Below, in pieces: positions 50,703-52,749 of a stretch of DNA of 52,749 nt. Both the position numbers and the translations under genes were made by a program. Origin of the DNA: Deltaproteobacteria bacterium (GTDB lineage Bacteria; Desulfobacterota; RBG-13-43-22). Each line of letters opens with the position of its first letter. Positions within the stretch are counted from its first letter, which is position 1. The DNA is taken from the NCBI GenBank assembly GCA_016208255.1, contig JACQYK010000172.1, forward strand, positions 1-52,749. Direction: 5' to 3'. A model generated the notes under the pieces. That model was not told the origin of the DNA. It searched no databases and saw nothing but the letters and a program-made list of their open reading frames with translations.

Positions 50703-52749
50703 TTAATCAAGGTCGAAGGGGACCTTGACAAGAGTTGCATTAGTTACTTTTAAGGCTTGATCAACTTCACGGACCTTAGTGGAGTAAAAAATAGAACTTA
50801 TGTATGTCCAGAGAGATGCTAACAAGTTCTCTTCTTGTGGCACCAGGACACCGGTACTATTGTCATAAAGATCTCCTAAGAATAGAGTAGCAGGTAGGTT
50901 TCCAATTTGTCCGACTGCAACTCCTTTTCTACCATATGCCTCGTTTTTTGTGCCGGGTCGTAGCAGCTCCGTTCCGGAGTTAGACCAATCAATTACGTTT
51001 ATCTTACCAGCATAAAAACCGGTGATATCCGGTGTGCCTTGATAGAACCTCCATTTATTATAGTCGGCTATCTCAAAGAATTTCAGTGTCCATTTCTCAT
51101 TATCTCCAGAAACTATCCCTCTCATAGATATTGAATGGTCGGAAAGACGATCGGAGAAGTATTCAGTTTCCGTCAATCGTATTACAAAATCATTAGTTTC
51201 GCTTAAGTCAGAAATTTTGATTTTAGAAAGAGGATAATTAATTAAACCTTCGGACTTTTTAACCACCGTTGATTCATGAGAGACATCTATTCCTCCATAC
51301 CAATTTCTGGTAGCGACGTCCGTTTCCAGTATCATCAATACTGCTTTTACAATTTCGCCAGAAATTGAATCGAAAGCTCCTGGTCCAAGGCGAGCGATTA
51401 ACTTTATCGTTTCATTTTTAACTATTAATTTTCTAAACTCCTTATATGACGGCTGAAACGTCCAATTCTGCGGTAAGACTATTGATATATTTCCATTTCT
51501 CCCTACAAATGACTTTAATCTTAGTAGAAAAACTGTAGCAAGGTCATGCTTTCCAATTCGATAATTCCTCTCGCTGTACTGCTTGAGGAAATTGGCTTGC
51601 TTCTTGATTGTCAAATATGGTGGATTAGTAAAAATATGACAGTACTTATTTGTCAAAATACCCGCTGCATGTGTTATTCCTCTAGCGACAACACCCATTT
51701 CAGCTTTTTCGTCATCGTTCTCTCTTGCAATTGCTTTCGTCAGCAGTGGCCCAACCTCTGCCCATTTCAGTTCAAACAGTGATCCTTTGCTAAGGCTAAC
51801 TTCCGGGTTAAAGAGGCTGCCAAGCACTGGAGCATCTTTAAATTGTTTGTAGAGTTCTTCCAAGGCCAAACGCAGGTTGGTGCTATCGCCCGCAAGTGCC
51901 AGCCACTCCTCCTTCTTGGCATTGATCGCCAATCCGGAGCAGGCCACATTTAGTTCCGGCAAAGGGCGATATCCACCTGTGCCCGGATACTTCCAAGCGG
52001 CAAGTGCAAGTGCAAAAGCGGCAAGCTCAACGCATCGCTTGTCTATTTCCAGCCCATAAAGATTTTCCCGCAAAACGGCATCACAGGCATTCCCCGCGGA
52101 AAGCCCCTCCAATTCCATACGCATAGGCACAAGCATAAGAAAAGCAGCCACAAGGAAATGCCCAGAACCACAACATGGATCGAGAGCTTTTAGTTCGCTC
52201 AATTTCTCAGGCCAACCGTCAAAGGTTCCGGCAGCAGGTGTCCAAGCCCCATTCTCCTGCTTAACAAACCTCAAATATTCCAATGGAACGCCAAGGAGGG
52301 CTATCAGGCGGCGGCAATCGCCCTCTGTCTTGCATTTTTCCCATTTTCCCTTCAGCCTTTCCTCCTTGAGTCTTTTTCCTGCCCACCATGCGCCCAACGA
52401 ATTATCGAGCAGGAAATTCACCATGTAAGGTTCTGTAAATAACTGCGTTACCGCTGGCAGTTCATCGGCGCCAATTTTACTTCCTGATGCATTTACTTCT
52501 TTTTTTCGTTTACTTTGCCAGAATTGATAAACCCATCCCAGGGAATCGCTAGCTGTAAAAATCGCGGGTTCCAGATCATTAAGCAGATTTTCCAGTTTGA
52601 TCCTATGCTCGCGAGCAAGGGAAACTTTTAAGATAGGATCATTGGGTCGGAAAATCTGAGGCAACATATGTTGGGCAAATTCACTGGCCAAAGCCCAAAG
52701 ATCCTTTCCATCTTCTTTTGCCAGCTCCTCGCATTCTTCAAGGCTGATA
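50703..52749 (-). CDS. pglX: BREX adenine DNA methyltransferase PglX, N-terminal part, cut by window edge
   Basis: PglX methylates adenine in host DNA at the BREX site, marking self and enabling phage exclusion. The frame is open to the right edge, so the true start lies outside. Visible are a helical N-terminal region with LGWVYQFWQS and TQLFTEPYMV, the SAM-binding motif I LDPCCGSGHFL, the catalytic motif IV TNPPYL and the DNA-binding part. It ends at TAA 50703-50705 after VKVPFDLD, one codon before the C-terminal part at 49626-50702. Upstream brxA/brxB/brxC would be expected beyond 52749. Confidence 0.9.
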   Translation of the reverse strand, partial: ISLEECEELAKEDGKDLWALASEFAQHMLPQIFRPNDPILKVSLAREHRIKLENLLNDLEPAIFTASDSLGWVYQFWQSKRKKEVNASGSKIGADELPAVTQLFTEPYMVNFLLDNSLGAWWAGKRLKEERLKGKWEKCKTEGDCRRLIALLGVPLEYLRFVKQENGAWTPAAGTFDGWPEKLSELKALDPCCGSGHFLVAAFLMLVPMRMELEGLSAGNACDAVLRENLYGLEIDKRCVELAAFALALAAWKYPGTGGYRPLPELNVACSGLAINAKKEEWLALAGDSTNLRLALEELYKQFKDAPVLGSLFNPEVSLSKGSLFELKWAEVGPLLTKAIARENDDEKAEMGVVARGITHAAGILTNKYCHIFTNPPYLTIKKQANFLKQYSERNYRIGKHDLATVFLLRLKSFVGRNGNISIVLPQNWTFQPSYKEFRKLIVKNETIKLIARLGPGAFDSISGEIVKAVLMILETDVATRNWYGGIDVSHESTVVKKSEGLINYPLSKIKISDLSETNDFVIRLTETEYFSDRLSDHSISMRGIVSGDNEKWTLKFFEIADYNKWRFYQGTPDITGFYAGKINVIDWSNSGTELLRPGTKNEAYGRKGVAVGQIGNLPATLFLGDLYDNSTGVLVPQEENLLASLWTYISSIFYSTKVREVDQALKVTNATLVKVPFDLD

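Noticed and set aside
5888..52749. General recoding of TAG (for example as Gln or pyrrolysine)
   Set aside because: TAG ends lptE (14926), ribH (18480), yqeY (11884) and the Nif3-like gene (6627) at their normal C-termini, with a new gene or non-coding sequence right after. No suppressor tRNA is visible in the window.

Overview
The window looks like the chromosome of a Gram-negative, probably anaerobic deltaproteobacterium (Desulfobacterota). This is inferred from an LptE-type outer-membrane lipoprotein, the macromolecular-synthesis order yqeY-dnaG-rpoD, a long run of the type yceD-rpmF-plsX-fab-rpiB-comEB-nrdR-ribDE-ribBA-ribH-nusB-leuS-lptE, an electron-transfer flavoprotein alpha subunit with two N-terminal [4Fe-4S] motifs, and many palindromic intergenic repeats of a kind common in that group. 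No rRNA or species marker is present, so the placement is an inference.

Layout. 1-1.2 kb: a cupin-like fragment, a bidirectional terminator and a two-gene nucleotidyltransferase pair. 1.2-4.4 kb: cysS, ispF and ispD. 4.4-5.6 kb: an inverted-repeat element, the RNase P RNA gene (minus strand) and rnhA. 5.9-14.5 kb: a zinc-ribbon coiled-coil gene interrupted by one stop codon, a Nif3-like gene, a CAU-anticodon tRNA, rpoD, dnaG, yqeY, hisA, hisB and tRNA-Ala(CGC). 14.6-24 kb: rpsT (plus strand), then on the minus strand lptE, leuS (deleted and frameshifted), nusB, the riboflavin genes, nrdR, dCMP deaminase and rpiB. 24.2-32.5 kb: fatty-acid genes (fabF, acpP, fabG, plsX) with an acyl-CoA dehydrogenase/EtfBA set between fabG and plsX, then rpmF and yceD. 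32.6-34.5 kb: gltX on the plus strand, followed by tRNA-Gln(CTG) and tRNA-Glu(CTC).

From 34.6 kb to the right edge lies a defence island, all on the minus strand. In transcription order it holds pglX (5' end outside the window, interrupted by one in-frame TAA), a PHP-domain/SMC-like ATPase of the TrlF type, a Schlafen-AlbA_2 ATP-binding protein, pglZ, brxL, a DUF262/HNH GmrSD-like nuclease, a NERD-nuclease/UvrD-like helicase, and four genes of unknown function, one of them a likely PD-(D/E)XK protein split by a TAG. PglX, PglZ and BrxL mark a BREX phage-defence locus. The TrlF and AlbA_2 genes sit inside it and overlap each other and pglZ, so they look like an integral two-gene module. brxA/B/C would be expected just beyond the right edge.

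Three genes carry a single in-frame stop with homologous or coding-like sequence continuing in the same frame, and leuS has lost an internal segment. TAG and TAA are ordinary stops elsewhere in the window, so general recoding is unlikely. The choices are real decay, phase-like inactivation or assembly error. Spacers are crowded with dispersed palindromic elements, including a MITE-like family with ACTCGTAAAAAG ends, and with short-period degenerate repeats, one of which sits inside the RNase P RNA.
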